From contig NZ_QOVK01000001.1 in NCBI RefSeq assembly GCF_004104075.1, positions 248,001 to 312,000 of the forward strand: DNA of 64,000 nucleotides, in the 5' to 3' direction. Below the pieces are notes generated by a model. The model did not search any database. It was not told where the DNA came from and was given only the letters and a program-made list of their open reading frames with translations. Both the position numbers and the translations under genes were made by a program. The DNA comes from Leeuwenhoekiella polynyae. GTDB lineage: Bacteria; Bacteroidota; Bacteroidia; Flavobacteriales; Flavobacteriaceae. This document shows positions 8,809 through 17,680 of the stretch, in pieces (the stretch's first letter is position 1; every line of letters begins with the position of its first letter).

Positions 8809-9699
8809 TTAATCCATTTGTCTGAATTGATTAGGCGTTAGCCCGCTCAATTTTTTAAAAAACCGCGTAAAATGCGTAGGTTCTTGAAAATTCAATCGAT
8901 AAGCGATCTCACCTATATCTAAGCCTGAAAACTTCAGTAAACTTTTACTTTCTACTAATAACCGGTCTTGAATAATATCTTTTGCACTTTTACCGGTCAA
9001 CTTTTTTACCGTGGTTGTTAGATAGTTAGGAGTTATATTTAACTCATCTGCATAATCTCCCACGTTTTTTGTATCTACATACATTTTATCAACCAGAATT
9101 TCAAATTTCTGAGTAATAACCTGCGCCCGTGTAAGGTGATTTTCAGTCGTCTTGTATCGCTCATAAACAGCCTTGCAAAAGTATAAAAAAGAGACCAGCA
9201 TACCCTCTAACATTTTCTCTTGATAGGGGTGTGGATTTTTATACACCGAATGCATACGCTGCGCATCAAAAAGCAATGATTCATGCTCCTCTTTAGTAAG
9301 CATCAACAAACTGCGTTCGGACATTTTTAAGAACGGAAAATCTTCTACTACATTATCTACCACATTCATCAAAAACTCTTTCTTGAACATAATACTAAAG
9401 CCGGCCATTTTCTCATCGCGCACCCATGAAAATACCTGCCCCGGAACTACAAACCATAACGGATATTCTTCCGGAGAAATCCAATCTGTATTTAAATTCA
9501 ATTTGCTTTCTCCCACATAACTCAATATCCCTATCTGATAAAAACTTTGTCTGTAAGGTGGCATACACCGTCTGGCAGAAGGCTCTAACCTACCCAATTC
9601 ATATACATCAAAATTGGGTATGTGACTCCTATGAGGGAAACCCATAGCCTCACTCAGCGCATTACTTGTTTCATAAACCGGTATCTCTGTCTGGGTCAT
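8809..9699 (-). CDS. AraC-family regulator, probable controller of the RND efflux operon
   Basis: 296 residues. The first 180 form a ligand/dimerisation domain of the cupin-like type. The C-terminal 100 residues hold the two helix-turn-helix units: NVGDYADELNITPNYLTTTVKKLTG and, after DIGEIAYRLNFQEPTHFTRFFKKLSGLTPNQFR, the classical AraC signature. It lies 156 bases past the end of the efflux operon on the same strand. The exact 12-mer ATGACCAAAATC stands 20 bases before its start and is also upstream of the efflux operon and of the small secreted protein gene, so I infer that this protein binds all three and is autoregulated. Confidence 0.92.
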   Translation of the reverse strand: MTQTEIPVYETSNALSEAMGFPHRSHIPNFDVYELGRLEPSARRCMPPYRQSFYQIGILSYVGESKLNLNTDWISPEEYPLWFVVPGQVFSWVRDEKMAGFSIMFKKEFLMNVVDNVVEDFPFLKMSERSLLMLTKEEHESLLFDAQRMHSVYKNPHPYQEKMLEGMLVSFLYFCKAVYERYKTTENHLTRAQVITQKFEILVDKMYVDTKNVGDYADELNITPNYLTTTVKKLTGKSAKDIIQDRLLVESKSLLKFSGLDIGEIAYRLNFQEPTHFTRFFKKLSGLTPNQFRQMD

Positions 9700-9718
9700 C
9701 TTATAAAAGTATTAAGTA

Positions 9719-9730
9719 ATGACCAAAATC
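9719..9730. promoter_or_regulatory. Putative AraC operator, copy 1 (ATGACCAAAATC)
   Basis: Exact copy of a 12-mer also found at 15928 and 16501. Here it is only 20 bases upstream of the AraC start and just upstream of TACTTTTA, a one-mismatch -7 box on the minus strand, a position suited to autorepression. Confidence 0.55.
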
Positions 9731-9781
9731 GGTTCTTTATAATTTTAAAAATAAATTCTATATGCAAAAATTTGTGTTTAA

Positions 9782-9816
9782 AGAATACACTGCATTAAAA
9801 TGCTACTGCGTATTCT
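9782..9816 (-). terminator. Long hairpin after the efflux operon
   Basis: AGAATAC (9782-9788) pairs with GTATTCT (9810-9816), with an inner GCATT/AATGC pairing. It follows the stop of the outer-membrane factor gene by 40 bases. The U tract on the minus strand is short, so termination may be partial. Confidence 0.4.
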
Positions 9817-9855
9817 AATTATAAATTTAGTCCTCAAAAGTAACCTCACCTGTAT

Positions 9856-11325
9856 TTAGTCTGAAGTCTTTTCAGTTACTTTCATCGTTTCAAATCTGGT
9901 ATTTAATTCTGCTTCAGAAATAATCTTCCAGCCGCCACCTAAAGCTTTGTAGATCGCTATTAAAGAAGTCGCTGAAGCTATTTCACTTTGCGCCAATAAA
10001 TTTTCAGATTGAAGCAAGGTATTATCTGCGCTTAAGTAGTCTATAAAACTATCCAGACCGGCGTTGTACCTGTCTTTAGCAAATTGTGCTGCCTGAGCAC
10101 TTGCTGTTGAAGACCGCTCCAGAATAGCCCTTCTCTGTAACTCCTGAGTATAGTTTACCAAGCGTGTTTTAAGTTCTTCCAGGCCTTCTAAAACTGCTTT
10201 TTCATATTGGTTAAGTGCTGCGAGTGTTAACGCATCATTTTGCTTTATTTGTTGGCGCACACGCCCCAGGTTGAATGCAGCCCAACTGATGCTGGGCATA
10301 ATACTCCATTTAAAGGATTCTTTTTGACCGAAGTTTGCAAAATCTACTGCCGAAAAACCTATAGAACCTCCAAATTGTATTTTTGGGTAGAGTTCTGCTA
10401 CAGAAATATTATACTTGGCAATCTGCATCTGTAATGCAGCTTCTGCCCTTCTGATATCAGGGCGGCGTCTTAATAAGTCTTTTACCTCCCCTATTTCTAC
10501 CGAAGCCGGCAAGCTGGGTAAAGGTTGATCGTTTACAACAACCGCATCTAAATTTCCGGGAACTTCGCCAATTAAAACGCTCAGACTGTTTTTTAAAGCT
10601 TCAAGACGGGCTTTAAGCGGTGGTATGGTTGCACGGGTATTTTCAAGCTGTGCCAAGGCTCTGGAAACATCAAGACTGTTGCTGGTACCGGCTTCAGATA
10701 ACTGCAACGTTAAGTCATACGTATCTTGCTGACCTTCTAAATTGCGGGTTGCGATATCTAACAAATACTGGGTTCCGCGCAGTTCCATATAATCAGTAGC
10801 TACCTCTGCAAAAATGCTCACATAAGCACCCTGCATATCGGCCAGCGCCATTTGATTATTGGCTACCGCTCCTTTAATTCGGTTTGAAACCCTTCCGAAG
10901 AGATCAGCCTCCCAAAAAGCATCAAAACTGGCATTAAATGTATTGTACGTAGGATTACTCCCCTGTACAAAAACATTTTCTCCCAGACGGGTACGGGTAT
11001 AATCTCCATTAGCTGTCACCGTAGGAATCCTGTCAAATTTAGCTTCCTTAATAAGTGCCCGCGATGCGTAAAAGTTAGCAATCGCCGTGTTGATGTCCAG
11101 ATTGTGTTTACGGGCTTTTTCAATAAGCGTATCTAAAACCGGATCATTAAAATTAGACCACCAGTCTTGAATCACTTCTGAATTGTTTGCAGTTTCTGGT
11201 GCAAGCTCTTCTTCTAAATAATCTTCCGGAATGTTCACAGTAGGTTCAACTTCAAAATCTCGCTTTGTGATCCCACAAGAGCTTAAAATCAAAGAGAACA
11301 GGAATATTAAAAATCTATTTTTCAT
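9856..11325 (-). CDS. TolC-like outer-membrane efflux lipoprotein (NodT/OprM family)
   Basis: 489 residues. The N-terminus MKNRFLIFLFSLILSSCG is a lipoprotein signal with lipid-modified Cys. Two repeats of the outer-membrane efflux domain follow (about 65-255 and 280-470), with long heptad-like helices typical of the periplasmic tunnel and the segment LLRRRPDIRRAEAALQMQIAKYNISVAELYPKI split across the second repeat. It should form the trimeric outer-membrane exit duct for the pump encoded upstream. It is the last gene of the three-gene operon, 32 bases after the inner-membrane pump gene. Confidence 0.93.
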   Translation of the reverse strand: MKNRFLIFLFSLILSSCGITKRDFEVEPTVNIPEDYLEEELAPETANNSEVIQDWWSNFNDPVLDTLIEKARKHNLDINTAIANFYASRALIKEAKFDRIPTVTANGDYTRTRLGENVFVQGSNPTYNTFNASFDAFWEADLFGRVSNRIKGAVANNQMALADMQGAYVSIFAEVATDYMELRGTQYLLDIATRNLEGQQDTYDLTLQLSEAGTSNSLDVSRALAQLENTRATIPPLKARLEALKNSLSVLIGEVPGNLDAVVVNDQPLPSLPASVEIGEVKDLLRRRPDIRRAEAALQMQIAKYNISVAELYPKIQFGGSIGFSAVDFANFGQKESFKWSIMPSISWAAFNLGRVRQQIKQNDALTLAALNQYEKAVLEGLEELKTRLVNYTQELQRRAILERSSTASAQAAQFAKDRYNAGLDSFIDYLSADNTLLQSENLLAQSEIASATSLIAIYKALGGGWKIISEAELNTRFETMKVTEKTSD

Positions 11326-11357
11326 CGGTTTAGATTGTATAAATTATAAGGTTGCTG

Positions 11358-14300
11358 CTAGTGCAGTTCATTTGTTTTTTTGGTCGTCCATTTTCTTCCC
11401 AGATAGTAAAATACAGGGGTTAGAAAAATACCGAATATCGTAACTCCAAGCATTCCGCTAAATACTGCGATACCTAGTGATACCCGTAACTCTGCCCCTG
11501 CTCCTGTAGCAATAGCTAACGGAATTACGCCCAGAATAAAAGCCATTGCTGTCATTAAGATAGGACGCAGCCTCAATCGGGATGCTTCTATAACAGCCGT
11601 TTTTAGATCTTTGCCCTGATCTTCTAACTGCTTGGCAAACTCGACGATAAGAATCGCATTTTTACTTGCAAGACCTACCAAAACGATCAGTCCTATCTGT
11701 ACCATAATATTGTTATCAAGACCCGCCAAGTCAATACCTACAATTGCAGATAGCAACACCATAGGCACAATAAAGATTACCGCAAGCGGAAGTACCAAAC
11801 TTTCAAACTGCGCGGCCAGCAACAGAAATACAAATACAACAGCCAGTAAAAAGGCGATACCTGCCGTATTTCCGGTTTGACGCTCCTGATAAGCCAATTC
11901 GGTCCACTCAAAAGAGATTCCCTGCGGAAGTACTTCTGCAGCAAGTTCTTCCATTCGGTCTAAAGCTTCACCAGAACTGTAACCGGGAGCTATATTCCCA
12001 TTTAAAGAAGCTGCAGGATACAGGTTGAAACGAGGAATACGCGACGCACCTGAAATATCTTCCTGCTTTGTAAAGGTTCCCAAGGGTACCATTTCAGCAT
12101 CTGCATTACGCACCTTAATTCGGGAAATATCATCTGGAGTTAAGCGGTTAGGCGCATCAGCCTGTGCAGTCACCTGAAAGGTTCTTCCCAGATAATTAAA
12201 CTCATTTACAAATGCAGAACCCATATAAATCTCCAAAGACTGAAAAACGTCACCTACATCAATTCCTAGCTTTTCAGCTTTAACACGATCAATATCCAGA
12301 TACAACTGCGGTGTCTGATCATTAAAAAATGTAAAAACATTACTCAAAATAGGATCGGCATTAGCAGCTGCTGCGAGTGCATAGGTCGCTTTGACCAACT
12401 CATCTGTACCTAAGTTTGCTCGATCCTGAACCATCATTCTAAACCCACCGGCGTTACCAATACCTCGTACAGATGGTGGCGGTATTACCAGTACAATCGC
12501 ATCATCTATCTGACCTAAAGTGGCACTTATTGTGCCCAACAGGGCTTCGTATTCCAAACCTTTTTCTTCGCGTATTTCAAAATCTTCCAGCGGTAAAAAT
12601 ACCGCTGCTGTGTTAGAAGCGTTTGTGTTGGATGCCGCATCAAAACCGGTAAAGGCAATCGCATTTTCTACTCCATCAATATCTAAGGCCTTGTCTATAA
12701 CCTCTTTTACAACAGCATCTGTTCTAGATAACGATGCGCCGGGTGGTAACTGTACCAAGGTGATAAAGTACTGCTGATCCATAGCGGGGATAAACCCTTT
12801 TGGCACTCTGCCAAATTCAAAACCTGTTATCAGGATCAGACCGCCGTAAACCACGAGTACCATAATGGATGTACGTACCAGTTTTTGTACGCGCTTCCCA
12901 TAGCTTTCCGAAATTTTGTCAATAAATCTATTGAAACCATTTCCTACATAAGCAAAAGGTTTCAGTATTACTGGTGTCTTTTTATCAGGGTCTTTTACTT
13001 CGTGCTTCATCAACAAAGCCGCCATCGCCGGACTCAACGTCAGGGAAACAAATACCGAAATTGCAGTTGCAACCGCGATAGTCATCCCAAATTGCTTGTA
13101 AAACTGACCTGAAATTCCGTCTAAAAATGCAGTAGGAATAAATACAGCAATCAAGACCAGACCAATAGCAACCAAAGCGCCTCCTACTTCATCCATCGTT
13201 TTACGCGCTGCTTCTTTTGGAGCAAAACCTTTTGCCAGATACCGCTCCATATTTTCTACCACAACAATCGCATCATCTACTACAATCCCAATAGCGAGAA
13301 CTAAACCAAAAAGCGTAAGGTTATTCAACGAAAAACCGATGGCCTGCATCACAGCAAAGGTTCCTATCAAAGAAACCGGTATTGCCAGAATCGGAATTAT
13401 TGCAGCCCGCCAAGATTGCAGGAATAAGAGAATAACCAGTACAACCAGAATAATCGCTTCAAAAATAGTGTGGTATACCTCGTCTACCGATTTTTGAATA
13501 AACTTGGTTGGATTATAAGCAATCTTATATTCTAAATCTTTCGGAAAACTTTTAGCAAGTTCTTGCATACGGGCTTCGATCTCTGCTGAAGTTTCTAACG
13601 CATTTCCTCCCGGCTGTTGAAAGACAGGCATCGCAATCGCAGGGTCTTTACCTAAATACCCAGTCGTGGCATAATTCTGTGCACCTAGTTCTACGCGCCC
13701 TACATCTTTAAGACGCACCAGTCTTCCGCCTTCATTTGATTTTAGAATTACATTTTCAAACTGTTCTGGTGTTACTAATTTACCCTGTGTTTGAATATTA
13801 ATTTCAAATGCAGATTGATTTCCGGAAGGCAATGTATTTAAAGTACCACTGGCGATCTGTACGTTTTGCGCACGTAAAGCTGCTACCACCTCACCTGCTG
13901 TCATATCTAAATTCGAAATTTTATCAGGATCTAACCAGATACGCATAGCATATTCTGCTGCACCAAAAATCTGAATATCACCAATCCCCTTTATACGCGC
14001 CAGTTCATCTTTTAACTGAAGTGCCGCATAATTCCCCATATAAGTCTGATCATAAGTTTTATTAGGCGAATACATATTCACCACAAGGAGAATATCTGGA
14101 GATATTTTTTTGGTAGTGATCCCTAATCTACGGGAAGCTTCCGGCAATCTGGGCTCTGCAATAGCAACCCGGTTTTGAACCTGAACCTGCGCCCGGTCTA
14201 AATCGGTACCCAATTCAAAAGCGACCTGTACGATTACCCTTCCATCGGCAGAAGATTGAGAGGTCATGTACAACATCCCTTCTACTCCATTTATTTCCTT

Positions 14301-14504
14301 TTCTAAAGGTGCGGCCACCGTTTCAGAAAGCGTTCTTGCGTTGGCACCGGGATACATAGCGACAACTTCAACGGTAGGTGGTGCAACATCCGGAAATTGA
14401 GAAATGGGTAAGGATAAATAAGCAAGCGCACCTATGATGAGTATGAGTACGCTCAAGACTCCCGCAAAAATGGGTCGCTGTATAAAAATGTGACTGAATT
14501 TCAT
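11358..14504 (-). CDS. RND multidrug efflux transporter, HAE1 (AcrB/MexB) type
   Basis: 1048 residues, the normal length of AcrB-type pumps. It begins with the standard FIQRPIFAGVLSVLI first helix and SQFPDVAPPTVEV. Proton-relay Asp residues are in GIVVDDAIVVVEN, near residue 405. The second half repeats the pattern with AIVGIDLAGLDNN and GLASKNAILIVEFAKQ. Two large periplasmic loops lie in the usual places, so the protein is complete: a proton-driven drug/lipophile exporter in the inner membrane. It is the middle gene of the operon. A 131-base spacer with an inverted repeat separates it from the adaptor gene. Confidence 0.96.
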   Translation of the reverse strand: MKFSHIFIQRPIFAGVLSVLILIIGALAYLSLPISQFPDVAPPTVEVVAMYPGANARTLSETVAAPLEKEINGVEGMLYMTSQSSADGRVIVQVAFELGTDLDRAQVQVQNRVAIAEPRLPEASRRLGITTKKISPDILLVVNMYSPNKTYDQTYMGNYAALQLKDELARIKGIGDIQIFGAAEYAMRIWLDPDKISNLDMTAGEVVAALRAQNVQIASGTLNTLPSGNQSAFEINIQTQGKLVTPEQFENVILKSNEGGRLVRLKDVGRVELGAQNYATTGYLGKDPAIAMPVFQQPGGNALETSAEIEARMQELAKSFPKDLEYKIAYNPTKFIQKSVDEVYHTIFEAIILVVLVILLFLQSWRAAIIPILAIPVSLIGTFAVMQAIGFSLNNLTLFGLVLAIGIVVDDAIVVVENMERYLAKGFAPKEAARKTMDEVGGALVAIGLVLIAVFIPTAFLDGISGQFYKQFGMTIAVATAISVFVSLTLSPAMAALLMKHEVKDPDKKTPVILKPFAYVGNGFNRFIDKISESYGKRVQKLVRTSIMVLVVYGGLILITGFEFGRVPKGFIPAMDQQYFITLVQLPPGASLSRTDAVVKEVIDKALDIDGVENAIAFTGFDAASNTNASNTAAVFLPLEDFEIREEKGLEYEALLGTISATLGQIDDAIVLVIPPPSVRGIGNAGGFRMMVQDRANLGTDELVKATYALAAAANADPILSNVFTFFNDQTPQLYLDIDRVKAEKLGIDVGDVFQSLEIYMGSAFVNEFNYLGRTFQVTAQADAPNRLTPDDISRIKVRNADAEMVPLGTFTKQEDISGASRIPRFNLYPAASLNGNIAPGYSSGEALDRMEELAAEVLPQGISFEWTELAYQERQTGNTAGIAFLLAVVFVFLLLAAQFESLVLPLAVIFIVPMVLLSAIVGIDLAGLDNNIMVQIGLIVLVGLASKNAILIVEFAKQLEDQGKDLKTAVIEASRLRLRPILMTAMAFILGVIPLAIATGAGAELRVSLGIAVFSGMLGVTIFGIFLTPVFYYLGRKWTTKKTNELH

Positions 14505-14540
14505 AATGGTATTTACAAATAGGATGTACGGTTCTACCCT

Positions 14541-14566
14541 TCTCTTTTTCGCAAGCGGAAAAAGGA
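14541..14566. repeat. Inverted repeat between adaptor and pump genes
   Basis: CTTTTTC (14544-14550) and GAAAAAG (14558-14564) face each other around GCAAGCG. It lies in the 131-base spacer inside the operon and could act as a weak attenuator or RNA-stability element. There is no clear terminator U tract on the minus strand. Confidence 0.3.
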
Positions 14567-14635
14567 AAGGATATATTCCGGTTTAATTTTTAGAATTTTC
14601 TAAATAAGCAGGTTAGCTGTTGTTTTAATAACAGT

Positions 14636-15841
14636 TTATTTTTCAGAAGAGCTTCCCGTAAACGAAGTTTCAACGGGTGAGATGACCATTCCCGGACGTA
14701 TTTTCTGAATGTTATTTACTACTAACTTATCTTCTTTGGTCAAGCCCTCTCTAACAATTCTCAAGCCGTTGCTGTGAAGCGGACCCAGCGTGACATTTTT
14801 TACTTCCACCGTATTGTTTTCACCCAAGACGTAAACAAAACGAAGGGATTGATTGGTACCAATAACGTCATCAGAAATCATTAATGCCTCGTGCTCGGCA
14901 CTACCCATTAATCGTGCTTTACCAAACATACCCGGTTCTAAAAGCTGATCTTTATTTTCTAAAATCGCTCTGCTTTCTATCGTTCCGGTACTGTTATCGA
15001 TCTCATTATCTACGAAGTCCATTTTAGCATTATGTAAAAATTCAGTTTCATCCTGTAATTTAATACTTACCGGCAACGCTTCAGAACGCATAGAACCGCG
15101 TTCGCCATTACGTGCTAAACGTACGTATCGTAAATAATCAGATTCACTTCCTGTAAAATAAAAATAGATAGGGCTTGTAGCTACAATTGTAGTAAGTAAA
15201 GTTGCATTGGAAGTACCACCGTCTATAAGATTTCCCCCATTCACCATATGCCTGCTAACAAGGCCAGAAATCGGAGCGGTAACTCGTGTAAACTGCAAAT
15301 CTAATTTTGCTTTGTCTACATGAGATTGAGACAGGGCAACACTTGCCTGTGCAAAAGCCAATGCTTGTTTTCTACGGTCGTACTCCTCAATTGATAAAGC
15401 CCCGGATTCCCTTAGAGATTCTACTCTGTTGTAATTATCCTGAGCTGTTTTTAAAGACGCCTGTGCCTGGCTGTATTCTGCTGTGGCTTGAGATAATGCG
15501 ATTTTAAAAGGTCTGTCATCTAAAGTAAATAGTACTTCTCCTTTTTTAACGTGCTGGCCATCTGTAAAGTTTACGCGGTCTAAAAAACCATTTACACGGG
15601 CTCGTACATCTACGCGGTCACTTGCTTCAAAGCGACCTGTATATTCATCCCATTCGGTTATTTTACTAAAAACAGGAGTCGATACTTCTACCGGCATAGC
15701 TTGAGATGCAGCAGCCGGTTCTGAATTTTCTTCGGTGCTTTCATTAGTAAACGAAAGAATTAAAAATAGTAGTAATAAAAGTCCTGCTACCGTAAGAATG
15801 TTGACGGCTATTTTTTTTGTATTGAGATCTAGTGTTTTCAT
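14636..15841 (-). CDS. RND efflux periplasmic adaptor (membrane fusion protein)
   Basis: 401 residues. A single N-terminal membrane anchor (about 13-32, ILTVAGLLLLLFLILSF) is followed by the biotinyl-lipoyl halves (RVDVRARVNGFLDRVNF and TRVTAPISGLVSRHMV), a coiled-coil hairpin between them with YSQAQASLKTAQDNYNRVESL, and the beta-barrel and membrane-proximal domains. It bridges pump and outer-membrane duct. It is the first gene of the operon. A perfect -7 box, TAAATTTG, lies at 15885-15878 on the minus strand, and the 12-mer ATGACCAAAATC lies about 43 bases further upstream, where an AraC-type activator would sit. Confidence 0.94.
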   Translation of the reverse strand: MKTLDLNTKKIAVNILTVAGLLLLLFLILSFTNESTEENSEPAAASQAMPVEVSTPVFSKITEWDEYTGRFEASDRVDVRARVNGFLDRVNFTDGQHVKKGEVLFTLDDRPFKIALSQATAEYSQAQASLKTAQDNYNRVESLRESGALSIEEYDRRKQALAFAQASVALSQSHVDKAKLDLQFTRVTAPISGLVSRHMVNGGNLIDGGTSNATLLTTIVATSPIYFYFTGSESDYLRYVRLARNGERGSMRSEALPVSIKLQDETEFLHNAKMDFVDNEIDNSTGTIESRAILENKDQLLEPGMFGKARLMGSAEHEALMISDDVIGTNQSLRFVYVLGENNTVEVKNVTLGPLHSNGLRIVREGLTKEDKLVVNNIQKIRPGMVISPVETSFTGSSSEK

Positions 15842-15877
15842 TTTAATTTGAGTTTAAACAGGTTGTATTTTGATTGG

Positions 15878-15885
15878 CAAATTTA
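15878..15885 (-). promoter_or_regulatory. -7 promoter box of the efflux operon
   Basis: TAAATTTG on the minus strand fits the Bacteroidota consensus TAnnTTTG exactly. It is 36 bases before the adaptor start. No good -33 TTG was found at the usual 19-23 base spacing, as expected for an activator-dependent promoter. Confidence 0.55.
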
Positions 15886-15927
15886 GGAGGGGTGAAAGAC
15901 GTATGACTGATCAATATGTTTGTATAA

Positions 15928-15939
15928 ATGACCAAAATC
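15928..15939. promoter_or_regulatory. Putative AraC operator, copy 2 (ATGACCAAAATC)
   Basis: Exact copy of the 12-mer, 86 bases upstream of the adaptor start and upstream of the -7 box. The looser TGACTGATCA at 15904 may be a second half-site. Confidence 0.6.
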
Positions 15940-15960
15940 TATTTTTTTGATAAGAAGAAT

Positions 15961-16416
15961 CTAGTAATATTTTTGCCAGTTATCTAGAAAACCATTAAAA
16001 GTGGTCTGTCTTATCGTATTGTAGAGCTGTTCTATAACGTACTGATCAAGTGCAGCAATAAAGCTTAAGTTTATGTTTTTAAAGTACAAAGCAAACGCCT
16101 CTGCTGAATCAGATTTACGAGCGGCTTTTTTAAAGTGCTTTAAAAGATTTGCTTCTGTGATCTCAACATCACCTAACCTATAGTATTTATTACTGGATTT
16201 TGATTCTTTTAATGCTTTGCGGTATTTAAAGTCTTTATCCGTAATAATATCTGAAACGAAATCGTTCACTGCAGTGCTCTTATAATTTACATTAACTGTA
16301 TCTAAGTCTACAATTTTAGTTGATAGGTGATTTGCCTGAGCTGAAGTGTTTACAGTAAACAGCAATGTAGTTAATACGGATAAAGTTGTTGCTAAAATTT
16401 GTTTTCTTGTTTTCAT
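15961..16416 (-). CDS. Small secreted protein of unknown function
   Basis: 151 residues with a clear signal peptide (MKTRKQILATTLSVLTTLLFTVNTSAQA cleaved near residue 27). The mature part is lysine-rich and mostly helical, with a repeated AxxK/SD character and an aromatic C-terminus ending QKYY. I recognise no domain. It is the gene just upstream of the efflux operon on the same strand. Its promoter has a perfect -7 box (TACCTTTG, 16458-16451) and two GACCAAAA half-sites 21 bases apart. The shared motif suggests co-regulation with the pump and perhaps a periplasmic accessory or stress role; this is inference. Confidence 0.75.
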   Translation of the reverse strand: MKTRKQILATTLSVLTTLLFTVNTSAQANHLSTKIVDLDTVNVNYKSTAVNDFVSDIITDKDFKYRKALKESKSSNKYYRLGDVEITEANLLKHFKKAARKSDSAEAFALYFKNINLSFIAALDQYVIEQLYNTIRQTTFNGFLDNWQKYY

Positions 16417-16481
16417 CTCTTCCGGTTTTAGTTATACTTCTTTTACGATACAAAGGTATTTTTAAAGCCTCCCGTGATGAC

Positions 16482-16512
16482 GACCAAAAACAAGGTTATA
16501 ATGACCAAAATC
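16482..16512. promoter_or_regulatory. Putative AraC operator, copy 3, with tandem half-sites
   Basis: ATGACCAAAATC at 16501-16512 is the exact 12-mer. GACCAAAA also occurs at 16482-16489, giving two half-sites in the same orientation 21 bases apart, two helical turns, the normal geometry for AraC-type dimers. Both lie upstream of the -7 box of the secreted-protein gene. Confidence 0.6.
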
Positions 16513-16736
16513 TACATTATCTAATTTTGATAGGGCATTGAAAGGAATACATCCAATTGATATCGCTGAATTTGGATGCTGTTTCAAGTGATACTCCGCC
16601 TATCTGTACCATAACTAGTAGGATAGTTACTCCCGTTTTAGCACAGACAATTAATGTCTCAAATTTAATCCCGATGCAGCATCGGTTTTTACATCAGTTC
16701 GTTATAGGTTATAGTGCTTTTTTTACCGCAGGCGAT
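16513..16736. other. Spacer without a gene; one hairpin
   Basis: No supported gene. A hairpin CCGATG-CAG-CATCGG at 16671-16685 is followed by five T residues on the plus strand, but no plus-strand gene precedes it. On the minus strand it lies downstream of the AraC gene at 16737-17648. A 48-codon minus-strand open stretch at about 16520-16670 lacks a start codon and has no recognisable similarity. Confidence 0.5.
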
Positions 16737-17648
16737 TCAATTAAAAGACTGTCTGAATTCCAAGGGGGAACGGTTCGTTTTTTTCTTGAAAAGCTTACTA
16801 AATGATTGTGAATGTTCAAAACCCAGTTCATAGGCAATTTCGCTAACCGTCAAATCTGTAGTCGATAATTTTTCCTTTGCTTTTTCAATCAGTTTCCTAT
16901 GAATGTATTGTTTTGCACTTTGACCAATTAAGGAACGTAAAAGATCGCTTAAATAACTGGGTGAAATAGTGAGTTGCCCGGCAAGAAACCGTACAGTCGG
17001 AATTCCTTGCGTTAAAGATTTTTCGTTGTTGAAATAATCGTCTACAATTTCTTCCAACTTTTGTAACAAGTCGTTATTTATAGCTTTTCTGGTGATGAAT
17101 TGTCGCTTATAAAAGCGGTTGCTATAATTTAATACTAATCCCAGTTGAGAGATGATTACATCCTGGCTAAAATCATCAATTCTACTTTGTAATTCTTCGT
17201 CTATAATTTTAAAAATTGAAAATATGGTTTCTTTTTCCTTCTCTGAAATATGCAATGCTTCATTGGCTGCATATCTGAAAAAACCAAACTGTTTGATTTT
17301 TTTTGCCAATGAATAACCTAACAAAAAATCGGGGTGAATGAGTACTAAAAAACCAGTACTCGGTTGATGATTCAATTCAAATACTTGATGGGGTGCGGTA
17401 TAAACCAATCCGCCTTCTCCAAAATCATAATAATGCTGCCCGTATTTAGCCTGTCCGCAAAGATCTGACTTATAGGAAATTTTGTAAAAGTTAAGAATAT
17501 AAGCATTGCCTAATTCTTCCGGCAGGATTTTGATATCCTTAATGTCTGTAAAACTGATCATCGGATGCAATGGCTTTGGCAAGCCAAGCACCCGATGCAA
17601 GTCCGATAAAGATTGGAATAGTTGAAAATTCTCCTCTGATCTCTTCAT
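16737..17648 (-). CDS. AraC-family transcriptional regulator
   Basis: 303 residues. The N-terminal part (LHRVLGLPKPLHPMISF, then YGQHYYDFGEGGLVYTAPHQVF) is a cupin-like sensing domain common in Flavobacteriaceae. The C-terminus holds both AraC helix-turn-helix units, with LTVSEIAYELGFEHSQSFSKLFKKKT as the family signature. It is the last gene of an apparent three-gene unit with the SDR (32 bases upstream) and the NmrA-like gene. It is a paralogue of the AraC protein at 62150-63061: both share the LPKP-HP-IS start, YGQ-YDF and the SPSYLSDLL/SPNYLSDLL helix. Confidence 0.92.
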   Translation of the reverse strand: MKRSEENFQLFQSLSDLHRVLGLPKPLHPMISFTDIKDIKILPEELGNAYILNFYKISYKSDLCGQAKYGQHYYDFGEGGLVYTAPHQVFELNHQPSTGFLVLIHPDFLLGYSLAKKIKQFGFFRYAANEALHISEKEKETIFSIFKIIDEELQSRIDDFSQDVIISQLGLVLNYSNRFYKRQFITRKAINNDLLQKLEEIVDDYFNNEKSLTQGIPTVRFLAGQLTISPSYLSDLLRSLIGQSAKQYIHRKLIEKAKEKLSTTDLTVSEIAYELGFEHSQSFSKLFKKKTNRSPLEFRQSFN

Positions 17649-17680
17649 ACTCTAAATTTACGATATATCTGGTTGGCTGT

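Noticed and set aside
9856-15841. Mobile or acquired origin of the efflux operon
   Set aside because: No transposase, direct repeats or tRNA lie at its ends, and the base composition is like that of its neighbours.
16557-16805. 82-codon plus-strand frame
   Set aside because: It runs antisense into the AraC gene, contains a terminator-like hairpin, and shows no family resemblance.
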